Source: Nymphaea colorata (lineage: Eukaryota; Streptophyta; Magnoliopsida; Nymphaeales; Nymphaeaceae). Taken from it: a DNA stretch of 64,000 nt. The notes below the pieces were generated by a model that was not told where the DNA came from, searched no databases, and saw only the letters and a program-made list of their open reading frames with translations. The stretch's first letter is position 1, and each line of letters begins with the position of its first letter. A program made the position numbers and the translations under genes. Positions 47,702 through 59,440 of the stretch are shown in pieces. Where the stretch lies: contig NC_045141.1 in the NCBI RefSeq assembly GCF_008831285.2, positions 17,780,106 through 17,844,105 of the forward strand. The letters are read 5' to 3'.

Positions 47702-47826
47702 TATTTCTCCTCTTCTTACTTTATGTTGCATTGTGTCCGTTCAGTATTTCTCCTCTTCTTACTTTGTGTTGCATTGTGTCCGTTCAGTATTTCTCCTCTT
47801 CTTACTTTGTGTTGCATTGTGTCCGT
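47702..47826. repeat. 43-bp minisatellite, about 2.9 copies
   Basis: Units start at 47702, 47745 and 47788, each beginning TATTTCTCCTCTTCTTACTT and ending CCGTTCAG. Copies 2 and 3 are near-identical; copy 1 differs at one base (TTATG for TTGTG). There are no spacers, so it is not a CRISPR-like array. Confidence 0.93.
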
Positions 47827-47829
47827 CCG

Positions 47830-49050
47830 CGTCCCGTTTAAAGCTAATTGTACTCAATTTCCTCTTGCCTTCTGATCAAATCTTCGGTTCCCTTTTTAAA
47901 GTAAAGAAAGATATTTTTACCCATTGTCACAAATAAGTTTTCAAGTTTTAAATGGTGAGGTTTTCTTATGTATAATACGGCGAGCTTGAAAAAAACAAAA
48001 AAAAATACAGTAATTTTTTTAAAAAAAATAAAAATAAAAATGGGAGAAAAAAAAAATAAGCGATAAACTAATAACACAAACATAAAAAAAAAGTAGATTT
48101 GCAACAAATAAAAAAAACTGTTTGGCACTAAAAAATGTGAAAAAAACATGTTTTTTAATGCGTTTTTTTGTTTATTCTTTAAAAAAAAAGTGTGTTTAAA
48201 GTTTTAAACGACAATTTAATTAATCGTGTTTTTTTTCGAAAAAACGCGTTTTTTATGGCTATGTTTTCACCTAGAGAATCTGAAACAAGTTAGTAATCAT
48301 GCAATCCAAATTGTTTTCCTATGCAAAGCGAGGATCCTTTTTCTTGTCACCCCCTTGCAAGAGCCACTGTCCTGTTATGCATGAACACATGCCTATGTTG
48401 CACATGCAAAATGCATGTTTATATTAAAATTTAATTGGATAATGCACGTTGGATGTTGATTACTATACTGACAAGAGTATACTGACATCCATATATATAA
48501 GGCTTTTCTTGTTCGGCAACTTACTAAGGTACTGGATTCATATCAGATATATCTATTATCACAATCGACTATCGGAATTCATAAAACTATATCTGAATTT
48601 TTACGTGTAGTTGGATTCCAACTCCACGGAAGCCTGACATCTATTTAGATTGATCAGTAAGGAAAACTTATATACGTATCCACGTCTGATCACCAATAGA
48701 ATGTAAAATTTCTTATTGAATCTGACTACTTGAATTTGGATTTGGACCAAGTAATGGACTATATCTGAATTAACTGTTAACCTTTAAAATGCTGTTTAAC
48801 TTAGTTAAACTGATCGTGTTGTCTTTGAATTTAGATTTTAATGTGATTTTCTGAAACGAAAACAAAGCCTGATCAGCTCGAAATCTGTATCTTGATATGC
48901 ATTCAGGTTGATCTAATTCTATTTTACTGGCTTATATATTAGTCGATCGGATTCATATTCTGGTTTGGAATTGGATAAACATTATCTACCTGATCCCCTA
49001 CCTTGCATAAATTCATTTGCTCTTAGCCGCAGAAGATAATGTGAGACTAT
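47830..49050. other. AT-rich spacer
   Basis: Poly-A and poly-T-rich DNA (47980-48250) and further GGATTCATAT-type repeat words (48530-49000). No gene seen. Confidence 0.4.
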
Positions 49051-49053
49051 TTG

Positions 49054-49332
49054 CACTACACAAAAAGTGGTTTCTACTAACAGGCAAAAAATGTCAATAA
49101 AAATAAGCAAAATGTCACTATTGGCTTCACTAAGGTTGTATCGTGAACGTCAGTAAACATAGTGTCGATGTCTTGACAATGATACTTCTACTAATGTTTC
49201 AACAATACGTCAGTAAAAATTAACCTTTTATGGTGAAAGAACTCGTCACTAAAGCTGTAAAATTTTTACTGACGAGATCTTTACAGACACTTATTCTTTC
49301 ATAGTCAGGAAATACATGTTTTTTTGGTAGTG
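49054..49332. mobile_element. Short non-autonomous CACTA element (about 279 bp)
   Basis: The left end CACTACACAAAAAGTGG pairs with the right end TTTTTTTGGTAGTG; the CACTA and TAGTG ends are intact. The interior repeats CAGTAAAAATT and TTTTTACTGACG words in both orientations. The flanking 3-mers are TTG and TTA, a 2/3 match to the 3-bp target duplication expected for CACTA. No transposase. Confidence 0.7.
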
Positions 49333-49428
49333 TTAGACATTCGCCTCAGGAATGGGACTGAAATGAATGGATCCCTATATAGTTCGCTTTTGGTTCTCAA
49401 ACTCATGAAGAAGTACCCTTCTTACGAG

Positions 49429-49780
49429 TAGGGATGTCAACGGATAAGATTCGGATCAGATATATCTTCATATATTCGGATTTGAATGAAGAAAAATCAT
49501 ATCTGAATCCAAATCCAAAATCCAAAATCCAATTTTACAATCCGAATCCAAAATTTGAACCAGATTTTGCCAATTTTCAAAATTTAATAGCATAAGATAT
49601 ATGATATTTGCCTAAAAATGAATCCGATCTGAATTCGTATCCAAATCCGATCGGATGCCATTTATTAAATCTGAATCTGATCCGATTTCTTAATCGGATA
49701 TTAAATTTTTTTCCATATCCAATGTTTTCATATCAGATCGACCAGATATCCGATTCAAATCAGATATATTGACATCCCCA
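49429..49780. mobile_element. hAT-type MITE, 352 bp, with perfect 8-bp TSD
   Basis: The left end TAGGGATGTCAA pairs with the right end TTGACATCCCCA (11 of 12). The target duplication CTTACGAG is perfect at 49421-49428 and 49781-49788. The interior is a long AT-rich inverted structure of GGATTCGGATCAGATAT-like words. It is the best-preserved member of the repeat family seen at 8110-8490 and 15320-15715. Confidence 0.9.
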
Positions 49781-49789
49781 CTTACGAGA

Positions 49790-50723
49790 CTTATTGCCAA
49801 CGAAAGCCTTGTTCACCTAAATAGAGGCTTAGATGTCATTATCCTTAGTGACCATGATTATCGTGACTGCTGATCTCTTTATTTTTTATCGCAAGTTGAT
49901 GATAACATAATTTAATGTGATTTGGTAGATTATATGATCTGCTTACATCTACATGAACAGTAAATCATCGACAAATATCTTCCAAGTAGAGAAAGTGCGT
50001 CTCTCCTGGAACAAGAAAAATTTTCCTCTAAGCTTTGTTAAATCGGGATTTAGTACCTAACAAAGACCATGTGATATACAACGGGTGTTAACTTAAGGCC
50101 TTAGCGATCAAGTCCTTAGACTCTGTGGCGTAATGCTTGAAGGGTTTGCTTTCTATTAAAAAAAGAAGTTATCAGGAAAATGCAAAGATGTGATTGGACT
50201 TGAAATTTATGAAAGATGTATTTAAGGTGTCATAATTAATATTTAAGAAAACCTTGACTTTGAACTTAGCGATTCACTTATTCATTTTTATATTCTGTAT
50301 CAAAATTGTTTTAAAAATGAGGCCACTTAATGGGCCTAGAAACTCTCGTTTCTGCAAGATGAGGGAATTTAATATTTGGAATATTTTTCGGACAAGTGGA
50401 AAGAATAAAATAAAATGGTCCAAAGATTGACATAATTTAGATAAGCAGAAAACAATAAACTAAGTAAAATATTCATGAGTAGGATGTCGAATGAAAACCC
50501 ACTTGTTCGGTCCCCAATTGAAATCTAAATGGGCGAATAAGACCAAATTATATTTAATTTGGGATGACAATTAAAACACATATTTTTGTTGTTATTTTAA
50601 AATTTTCCATGGTGTTGTGTTGGACCCGTAGCGAGCTTAATTAACTATTAGCATGTAGGCCATTATGCATGTTCTCGTCTGCTGTGTATGTGCTGTAAGT
50701 GTGGCTTTCAGAATTGAACAGCA

Positions 50724-50756
<33 letters not shown>

Positions 50757-51585
50757 AACTCATTCAGCATGTATTTTAAGTGGTTCTATTTTGTTCTCTG
50801 GCGTGAGATCATATCATGTTCTCTCTGACGATAGTACTTTGGGGAGATATTAGTTCCTGTGTGTGTGTGTGTGTGTCTGCGTGTGAAGCAACGCTTCTGG
50901 TAACAAGATTCCTTGTGGGTATCAACTCTCAAGAAGATGAAGTAAAGTTTCGTAACAAGGAAAGCATATGATGTAATCTGTCGTTTGCAGGAGATTTGCA
51001 AATCCCTAGATGTAAGCCGATGATAAACACCTGAATATTTAATTAATCTATCAATGAACGGAAGTCTAAGCGAATATCAGAGTTAGGCAGATGTCCCCCA
51101 TTCAGACAGTGGCAGCAAAACAGCACATCGGATTCTTGACTTTCTTCAGGGCTTGGTGATTATAATCTTCTAGCTAGGTGGCCAGAGTTTCTGTTGGCTT
51201 AGGAAGGCCTCGTCTCAGTCGACGAACTGACCTGAAAAATTTGGAGCAATGCGACATCTTTATCCTTCCATGGTCTCATCGAGACATCGCCATTATCAAT
51301 GGTCGAGTCCGCCGCTTCGCCAAGAAAAAACAGAAAGGAAAAAGATCGCAGGATTGAAACCTGACCAAGTCATGTCTTCAATTTGTTGCCCTCTAGATTC
51401 CTTTCTTAGCACCTACTGGAGACAGGTGGTGGCCGTATATCAAAGTGCCATTAGTTGTGAAAATTGTAGATCTCCTGATACATTTGTTTTTGTCTGATTA
51501 CATGATCTTTATCCAATGACTATTCTTAGAAGAAAAAAGAGCATCATGAATTGCAGTGGTACTCTTTCGTTTGCAGAGTTGAGAT
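49790..51585. other. Gene-poor spacer
   Basis: No supported gene. TA/CA microsatellite at 50723-50755 and a GT run near 50862-50876. Confidence 0.4.
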
Positions 51586-51586
51586 A

Positions 51587-51640
51587 GGGCCATGCTAATT
51601 TTCTCTGTATTTTTTGTATCGTTCATATTTTATCATACCT
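51587..51640 (-). pseudogene. U6 snRNA pseudogene fragment
   Basis: The plus strand reads GGGCCATGCTAATTTTCTCTGTAT, then CGTTCATATTTTATCATAC. The reverse complement matches the highly conserved U6 core (GATACAGAGAA.ATTAGCATGGCCC, preceded by AAAAT.GGAACG). A 9-base insertion (TTTTTGTAT) splits the ACAGAGA side, an ACAGAGA-flanking base is changed, and neither the 5' stem-loop nor the 3' oligo-T terminator is intact. No plant U6 upstream element was seen. It is a non-functional retro- or duplication-derived copy. Confidence 0.6.
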
Positions 51641-51659
51641 CATCGCGGCAACATCGGGG

Positions 51660-52720
51660 ATGTGACCGCAGTTTCACGTAAACGTCATTAGATTAAAGGA
51701 ACAAGTATCGTATCTCTTGCAATTTGTTGAACTATGATTTTCAAACAGGAGGAGTATCATGACACTATAGCTGTAATTGGTGCATGATTGATCAGCAGCA
51801 AAAAAGAAAAGAAAAAACGCGGATGTGGTGACAACAGTTCTATGCACACATCACTGCGACGTCTGAGCGCCGCTGCCAAGATCGTGATTTGCATTACGAT
51901 GTAGAGAGGGGGAAAGTGAGAGAGTGTGGCACCAATTTTTCCAATAAATTATTTAACAATGACTTGATAATAATCTTTCAAAGCTAAACAACTTGTCTGT
52001 AAATTTTCAATGACAGATTGCCTGTTCTAGCAGCCTTATTCTTTACTGATAGCGCGTAATTAAACAATTCTATTATGTATTGTTGTTAAAACTGAAAACA
52101 GTAAATTATATCTTTTTGACATAACAACGTTTAGCTGATTAATCAAGGTTTATAATTTTGCGGCGTCATGAGGGGATCAGGAGATACTTTATCGAGGATG
52201 AAATCTAAGCTATACAAAGTAGTGAAGGTACCCGTGATCATAAGCACGGACAGCATCCGGGAATCTGCAAAACCATAATATACACAGGCTCATGCAGTTT
52301 TGTTTAGAAGTTGTAGTCTAAATCCTCAAAAGAACTAGTGATCACAGCTTATGAATGACCCAGAACCTTTGTTCTTACTGTTGAAATAAGAAGAATGGAC
52401 AGGTCAGAGGGGGAAGAAAGCACCCCCAAGGCTGTGCCTGGACTCATGCATGTCCAAATGATATTTTTCAAGAAAATAATGTTAGCTTTCCAGATAAGCA
52501 ACGCAAATCTTCTAGAAAGCTAAAAATGTCATAAATGGGGAGCTAGAAGATGCACCTACCTTTTGGCAATCATGTGGGTCTCTATGTATCCTGAGTCGTT
52601 ATTTCTGCCTCAAAAATGTTCGTCTCTTTGGATTAATTAGGTTCTTCGATTCACTCTATAATAAGCATGCATGAAGTAACATATTTTTAAAAGTAGGAAT
52701 TCATTTTGCTGAAAGACCTT
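51660..52720. other. Gene-poor spacer
   Basis: No gene or bounded repeat recognised. Confidence 0.35.
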
Positions 52721-52725
52721 TGGGG

Positions 52726-52985
52726 TCGTTTGGTAACAAGAACACTTTAAGTATCTGCTCAAAGATTGAAGTATATTCATATGTATCTCCTAGATTCCAA
52801 AAACACTAAAACTAATGTTCCATGTATCTGGCCTAATGTTTGGGACATATTTATGAGATACTCACACCTACTGCAAAATCAAGCATATTTATGAAACACT
52901 ACTAGTATTATTTCATGAATGTACTCAATCTTCGTAGCAGATTTATGAAATACTCACAAGTGTCTTTGATGCCAAACAATCCATT
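52726..52985. mobile_element. Possible MITE with GTTTGG-type ends
   Basis: It starts GGGTCGTTTGGTAACAAGAACACTT and ends AAGTGTCTTTGATGCCAAACAATCC, an imperfect inverted pair over about 25 bp. The interior repeats ATTTATGAGATACTCAC and ATTTATGAAACACT words. The target duplication is not resolved. Confidence 0.5.
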
Positions 52986-53422
52986 CTAAAAACAGTTGGA
53001 ACAAATATAATATTAAGTTGTGATCAAAATTTCTTAGGCTAATAGTACTGAATGGGTGAAATTCTTAACTGCTGCTGCACCCCCATACCCTTTGATTCAA
53101 ATCTTTTCGGAAAAATTTGACACATTCTACAATAACTCAAATGTTTGAAAAACAAATCCGTTCTGACCCTTCCACTCAACCACTATGGTAGGAAAAAGGT
53201 TTGCTGGAAACTTTTTCCTGGATAGGAAAGTTTGAAGAAGAGAGAGAGAGAGATTTTCTCTTAAATAAACCTGCAGGTTAATCTGGCACCTACTAGGGCT
53301 ACTTGGATGATGATGGACAAGGGACGGATAAGTGTTGAGATGCATCCAAAATTTATGAGGATGGATTTGCAGGCCATCACAGTCTGGGGAAGAATGGCTC
53401 TAAAAAATTTTTACTGACAAGA

Positions 53423-53498
53423 AGAGGGCCGTTCTTCTTCTTTTAACTTCTGCGGAGAAAGAGGGCTACGTTTTTCTTCTTTTAACTTCTGCGGAGAG
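53423..53498. repeat. Short tandem duplication (37-38 bp, two copies)
   Basis: Two copies of a unit starting AGAGGGC and containing CTTCTTTTAACTTCTGCGGAGA, differing by a few bases. Confidence 0.8.
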
Positions 53499-54807
53499 TT
53501 GTCGCTGTCTGGTGCAATGCTGAAGTGACTTGAGGGCGTTGCATGTCCGAGTCTTGACTCTTTGAGAGCGACCACTTCCTGTAAAGAGTTAGGAATCAAA
53601 CCATGACCAGCTTTGGCCTGTACGTTCGTTCCACCGCCAATTATGGGACTGCTCCTGCGTTTGGCCCTTTGTACGCAAATATAGCTACCTGAGATCTGCC
53701 TAGAAATGGCTCAGATCATCGTGTACAGACTAACCCACCTATAATCAAACGCATGTCATAGGCCTGGAATTTGATGACCATATGTCTCTTCCCACAAATA
53801 AAAATTATGGATGTTAATATAACTGATTTAGATCAAATATCAGACCAAATGTTTCTAAAAAGTCAGATATGACAAAAAAAATAATCATAACTGATTAAGA
53901 AACCAGATTCGGGTTTAAGAAATGACATTTGAGCGGATTCATATATATATAAGAAAGCTCCTTAAGATTCTAAGGCAGGTATGTGGTTGTAATTTGCATA
54001 TTTACTTAAGTTTGAAAGCTCATCATCTAGTAGATTATTTCAGCATATACCACGAATAATTCATCATCGTCTATTTCCTACTGTTGACTTTTGAAACGTA
54101 TTTTTCTCACCCGGAAACATGTTTCTTGTGTCTTCAAAAGTTGCAGCAATCTATCTTGTGTGAAAATTAAAACCCCGACAGTCAATTGTTTTCAACGATT
54201 CGATAACTAAAATGGACCATGATGTGTTCATACATGTGGTTGGTCTTTGGTAGAAGCAATATGCGAATATGAGTTTTCAGACAAATGCTAATTAAATATA
54301 TCATCTAGACGTACGTGGGAATCCTTCTCACTTAATCTTGGTTATTAATGGTAGACTTCTTTTTCTTTTCTTTTTCTGCTTGCACAATCAATCCCAGTTT
54401 AGGCAGTAAAGAGGTACACGGATGAGAAAAAAAAAAAAAAAACTAAGAATTACAAGTTGTTCATCAATGCTCTACGCCATTGCACACAATTATTGAAGCA
54501 GCTTGGTGATTTGATCTTTCCTCTCGCTAGAAGAAAACCGAAAAATATTAATTGTTTCGACATGCTAACCAGAATCACTTAATTTACAGAGCAATTTGCA
54601 TTGGTCAGACGCGGTTGTAACTATAAACTTCCGCCAATAATTTGCCCCAGAAAAAAAACTCAACTCGTTTTAGGTGAACGGTTCTGCTTCAGCCACATTT
54701 TTTCAAAGAAGTCATTTTCAATTCATGACACTATGAGACTGAGTTTCCCATTTCGAATATAAAAAAGGATGGTGCTGGTGAGGCGTAGAAGGATCTGTAC
54801 GGTCTGA

Positions 54808-54987
54808 AGTAGCGGCGAAGCCAGAAATTTTGGTTGGAGGGGCACTAACCTAAAACTTTCATACATGAAGGGGCACCAATATATATAAATAGTTAAATAC
54901 GTGAAAGAAACAATATAAAAAATAAAGATATTTTGTAGGGCTGATGTGGGCAATTGGCCACACAAGACTACATGCGGCTCCGTCACT
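54808..54987. mobile_element. Decayed hAT-type MITE with GGAGCC-like ends
   Basis: AGTAGCGGCGAAGCCAG at the left and GCGGCTCCGTCACT at the right form an imperfect inverted pair resembling the termini of the 9729 element. No 8-bp duplication is visible, so it is an old or truncated copy. Confidence 0.45.
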
Positions 54988-55281
54988 TATCGGAATTCTC
55001 CTTTTCTCATCCAAGTGCTAGACTCAAAATTCTCTGCCTTCCAGTTTCACTGGATCTAACTCAAATTGTTTCTTTTCTTTGCTTCTTTTTTCTCTAAAAG
55101 AAACCCAATGACAAACACACACAGGAAAGGAAGTTGCATGCATGCACAGCCATGAGCAGACATACATACACTCACATACATATATATTACATAATATATA
55201 TTGCAAGCTGACTTTTCCAAAATAATTCGACGACTAGTGCATTTAATGCTCTCTATAACATTTATTAAGGTGGATAAATAC

Positions 55282-55460
55282 GGTCTTCAAATATAATTGG
55301 GCACTTAAATGCTAGATGGACAAATAATAATTGTCAGAACCACAATTGAGAGAAAAGTATGGTCTTCAAATATAATTGGGCACTTAAATGCTAGCTAGAT
55401 GGGTAAAGAACAATCTCAAATAATTTTTTTTCTCAGAAAGACAATCGAGAGAAAAACAAG
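55282..55460. repeat. 79-bp tandem duplication
   Basis: GGTCTTCAAATATAATTGGG and the following CACTTAAATGCTAG occur at 55282 and 55361. The rest of the unit (to GAGAGAAAA) is less conserved, so only the first half is near-identical. Confidence 0.8.
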
Positions 55461-55469
55461 GAAAAAAAA

Positions 55470-56412
55470 AACATGTGTTTGTATTTGTTTCCAGCAAACA
55501 CCCTACAAGAGTACTATTTCAGATATGTGATGCAAGCTGAGTACTAAATCCAGACTTGAATCCAAAATGTTGGGAAGATGGACGGAGATCTTTTATTTAT
55601 TTGTTTATTTATTTATCTTGAGTAGCGTAATGGAAAAGCGCCTCTCCACCAACCGTGGATAAAAATCTTGATGGTTTTGACATAGTTTCTGGATTGTGGC
55701 AACAAACACTTTTTATATGTAAATTAGTTCCCAACTTGTCTTCTGTCAGGTTGGTGATATTCACAAGCATCTATGAACAAGTGTGTGGACAAATTTTAAC
55801 AAATCATAGCATAGTTTATGTGCTTTCGAATATGTTTTGAACTAACACAATTTAAATAGTGAGCACAATCTGAAGAAGGTGAACATGAACGATCCTAATT
55901 GCATCAAAATATATGTACACAAAGAACTTGAAGCCTTTCACATCTAAATTTCTTGTGAAAACACGACATTGCATTTGATTGGGCCACTCAAAGCCCAATT
56001 GCTGCGTAAGTTACTTAAAAATTCTGAAATAGGTGAGATTCCTTTGGTTGATGGAGTGAAGATGCTATGGACCCTACAGGGCTTACCCAGACGGGCCCCA
56101 TGAAAGGGGTACTGGCGCCTAGCTTCTGTCTATTGTTGCTGAGCCAAGGCGATCCCGTTTTGTTTTATATTTTGAGCCCACCTGCTACTAGCTGGGCCCG
56201 GCCGGACCCACTTTTGGTCGTACCCAGATAATTGCGAGCCAAGCATCCAAAGAGAAGGTCGACCATGCGTCGCCAGTGATGGGATGGTGAAAGGGCTAGG
56301 TTCCTGTTGGACATGACTAGATCTGAACTGAAGTTGAACAAGTTGTGTACAAAAATGAAAGTAATTTTTATCTGGAATGTTGTGTACTGTTATTCGGATA
56401 AGTGAGATGAAT
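55470..56412. other. Gene-poor spacer
   Basis: No supported gene. The 130-codon minus-strand ORF at 56130-56522 runs into the MITE that follows and shows no motif. Confidence 0.35.
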
Positions 56413-56420
56413 ATCTCACC

Positions 56421-56979
56421 TAGGAATGTACAAGGGCTCGAGTCTAACTCGCTTGTATAAGCTTGGCTCGAGCTCGACTTGATTATTAGAAGAGTTGAGT
56501 TCGAGCTCGGATTAAAACTCAAGTTATAAACGAGTCGAGTTCGAGTTACACGAGCTCGACTTGTTTAAACTCGACTTGGCTCATTTGTTTTTCATTCCTC
56601 TGCTATGCCTTCTGACTCTGGCCCTCTTATTTCTTCCTCCCTCCATTCCTCTCTCTCTCTCTCTTGTTTTTTTTTTCTCTCTCTCTCTCTCTCATATTGT
56701 ACTACTTCTTCTTCCCACCTCCTCTCTCTCTTGTATGAATCAATGTACAATTAACTTTTTATATAAGCAATGAAGTTTAGGTTGTTACTCTTCACACACT
56801 GTTTTTGGTAAATAATTTTTGCTTTAGAGAAGAACTGTGGAACAATACTGCAGCTGCCTTCTTTTTCCCCTCAATAATTTGAAGGAGATGAGGATCACTA
56901 TTCACCGACTAGCTTAAACGAGTCGAGTCGAGTTGGAGCTAGCTCAGCTCGGGCTCGACTCGCTCGTTAAACATTCCTA
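56421..56979. mobile_element. CGAGCTCGAG-rich MITE, 559 bp, probable hAT type
   Basis: The left end TAGGAATGT pairs with the right end ACATTCCTA (perfect 9-bp inverted repeat). Subterminal blocks of GAGCTCGAC/GAGTCGAG-type sequence lie at both sides in inverted arrangement. Flanking 8-mers ATCTCACC (56413-56420) and ATCTGACT (56980-56987) match at 6/8. The middle (56600-56760) is pyrimidine-rich. Confidence 0.75.
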
Positions 56980-56989
56980 ATCTGACTAT

Positions 56990-58107
56990 TGAAGTGAAAA
57001 TTGAGCCTAAATTTCATTCTTTCCCCTTGTCATCAGGATTCATCCTGAGAGACATAGTGTAGCTGGTCGAAGTAGCAGAGTTATGAATAAGTCAGTCATT
57101 AGTATGAGCATTGCTCCTCTAAACTGTAAATAGCGGATGCATGAAGCTTAGTTGATGGGTGTCCTGCTCCTCACACAGGTCTTTAGGCAGCCAGGATCGG
57201 AAAGGCTAGAAAAAAATGAGAGGAGCTGTGGCTTCTTCAGGGTATCCCCCACCATGTCATCAGGATTAAGGGCTGCGTCGAATGTCAGGTATATACTATT
57301 CCAATTGAACTTAGATAATAAATTGTGAATATTTATTAAAACACAAACTCTGTGAAGAAAGAGGCTTTCATGTGTATTTGTTTTTGAAAATTGGCGAAGA
57401 AACTTGTTGTTTCAAGAGAGCATGAAATACATCTGCCAAGAATTTAAATAATCATAATTATGAAATCAACGCTGCAATGGATTAACTGCAGGCGCATGAG
57501 CATCATGGGTTGGAGACCAGGTGGTCATGTGTTCAAAATGCACGAAAAGCAACTATTTTAAAAAGTTAATAGTATATATATATTGGTTAGACTTTAATAG
57601 TGTTTTTGTACTTATAAAAAAATGAATGGCCACATAGCTTCGACATTTGATAATAAAAAAATTCACAATTTTCATAAAAACAACTTGAATCAATCCTTGT
57701 TTTATATCAAAATAGTTTTTATAAATATATTATGATGTTTATATTTTATTTAAAATTGTTCCATGATTGGTAAATACCAGACCACCATTAATGTAAAAAG
57801 AGACTTGTTAATTTTGTGTTGAAAAATATTGTAAACAAAATGCGAGCATCCTAATATGTCTTATACACAGTGATTCAATGTGAATCATGTTTTAATTGAA
57901 ATTATTTTTATCAAAAAATTTGATTTTTCCACTGTTAAAATTTTGATACCAAAAGAGCCATTCAATTTTTTTATTATTTCAAAACATGATTGAGATAAAA
58001 GAAAAATATAACTTAATACAGGTTCCTCATTAATCATTCTTAAGATCATATCCATAGGGTTAGGTTGCATGAAAAATACTTTCATAATTATTTTTAGTAT
58101 CTTCGAT

Positions 58108-58149
<42 letters not shown>

Positions 58150-59440
58150 TCTATGATTGATACCACAACACTGGACTCCACACCACCCTTCTTGTCTAGC
58201 AATCAGCACATGGATGTGGAGCCAGCGAAGAGGCTCAAGCCCAAGAGGCAGCCCTTGCCACATTCAGCCATGATGAACTTGCCATGTCGTGGACCCACAG
58301 CAATGGAGCCCATTGTGCTTTTTTTTTTTTTTTCCTTTTTTCAGTATAGAAAGTTAAAAGGGAAGAGAAATGGACCCCATAATGTTTTGGCTTACCCAGT
58401 GCATAGAGACTCTCTGGATCTGTTCTTTATGTCAAACACAGAAAACCAATCAAAAAGATTAATTTATTCAGCAAGCTCGCTAAGCTGCCAAGAAACAATC
58501 AAATACAGGAGACTAAGGAATCCATGTCAACCACATTGGTTGCTCCCAAGAATTCTTAGGGAATACACAATCGTCTTTTTTCCTTTGACTTGATCACATG
58601 CCAAAAAGTTCTCATCCATCTCACTGGCCAATATCTGTAAAATGGAGAGTGGTGCCCACAACTCTTTATCATATTAATTCTTGCTTATTGCTGCTCACCT
58701 TCCCATTGATGATGTTCATGAAAGAGAAAGTTAAGGAAATGTATCACTTATCTGCACAAGCATTCTGTGATTACCAAAGAAATACAAACAGCAACATGGG
58801 AAATGTAAATGCAGGAAAGCACAACAAGAGAGAGTCTAAAGATTGCCTAATGGGGGTAAGCTGTTGCCTGTCTGAAGGGTGGTTGTGAATAAATTTTTCT
58901 ATGGTAGCAGCAATCACAAACCTAACCTGTGCGTACCTAGAGTATTTACTGCTGCCCTCCAAGCATTTCAGGATTGATTTTGCAAAATAAATGATGAATC
59001 CATTACTCTGCATCCAAAAAAAAAAAATCGTTTTCATTTAAGTATTGGCACTAAAACTAAAAAGTGGCAATCAGGGTCTGTAACTCATGCCGAAACTGTA
59101 TATCCGAAACAGTGAACAGCAAACGAGGGAGCTAGAATTCTGTATTAATTATTTAAGCATCGATGTTGACTCCAACCGGGCAGCTAAGAAGCCAGGCCCG
59201 TCTCATCAAGGACGAGAAATCGAAGGAGAAACAACAGAAAAACAGAGAGACGGACCGAGAACTCAGATTGCTTCTACGGAGACTCCAACTCCGACACTTG
59301 CCCGAGACAGGTTACCAGTTGGTTGGCTCGGTTATTCTCAGCCATGATGAAAGGCGCGCTTTACCTGCAGGCCTGGTTGGTGGTGGGGGGTGGTGAAGAG
59401 CAGTAAATGCTTTATGCCTCGGTGCCGCTATTGATTCATC
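56990..59440. other. Gene-poor spacer left of the XBAT32-like gene
   Basis: Contains a TA/GA microsatellite (58107-58149). The 174-codon ORF at 58069-58593 starts inside that microsatellite and has no recognisable motif. No supported gene. Confidence 0.4.
58107..58149. repeat. TA/GA compound microsatellite
   Basis: (TA)n changes to (GA)n at about 58129. Confidence 0.9.

Noticed and set aside
47702-47826. CRISPR-like array
   Set aside because: Repeats are directly adjacent without spacers, and the host is a plant nuclear genome.
47605-47936. Three overlapping plus-strand ORFs with repeated peptide words
   Set aside because: Produced by the 43-bp minisatellite read in successive frames; no start context or conserved domain.
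58069-58593. 174-codon ORF
   Set aside because: It begins within a TA/GA microsatellite, includes a poly-Phe stretch from a T run, and shows no domain.
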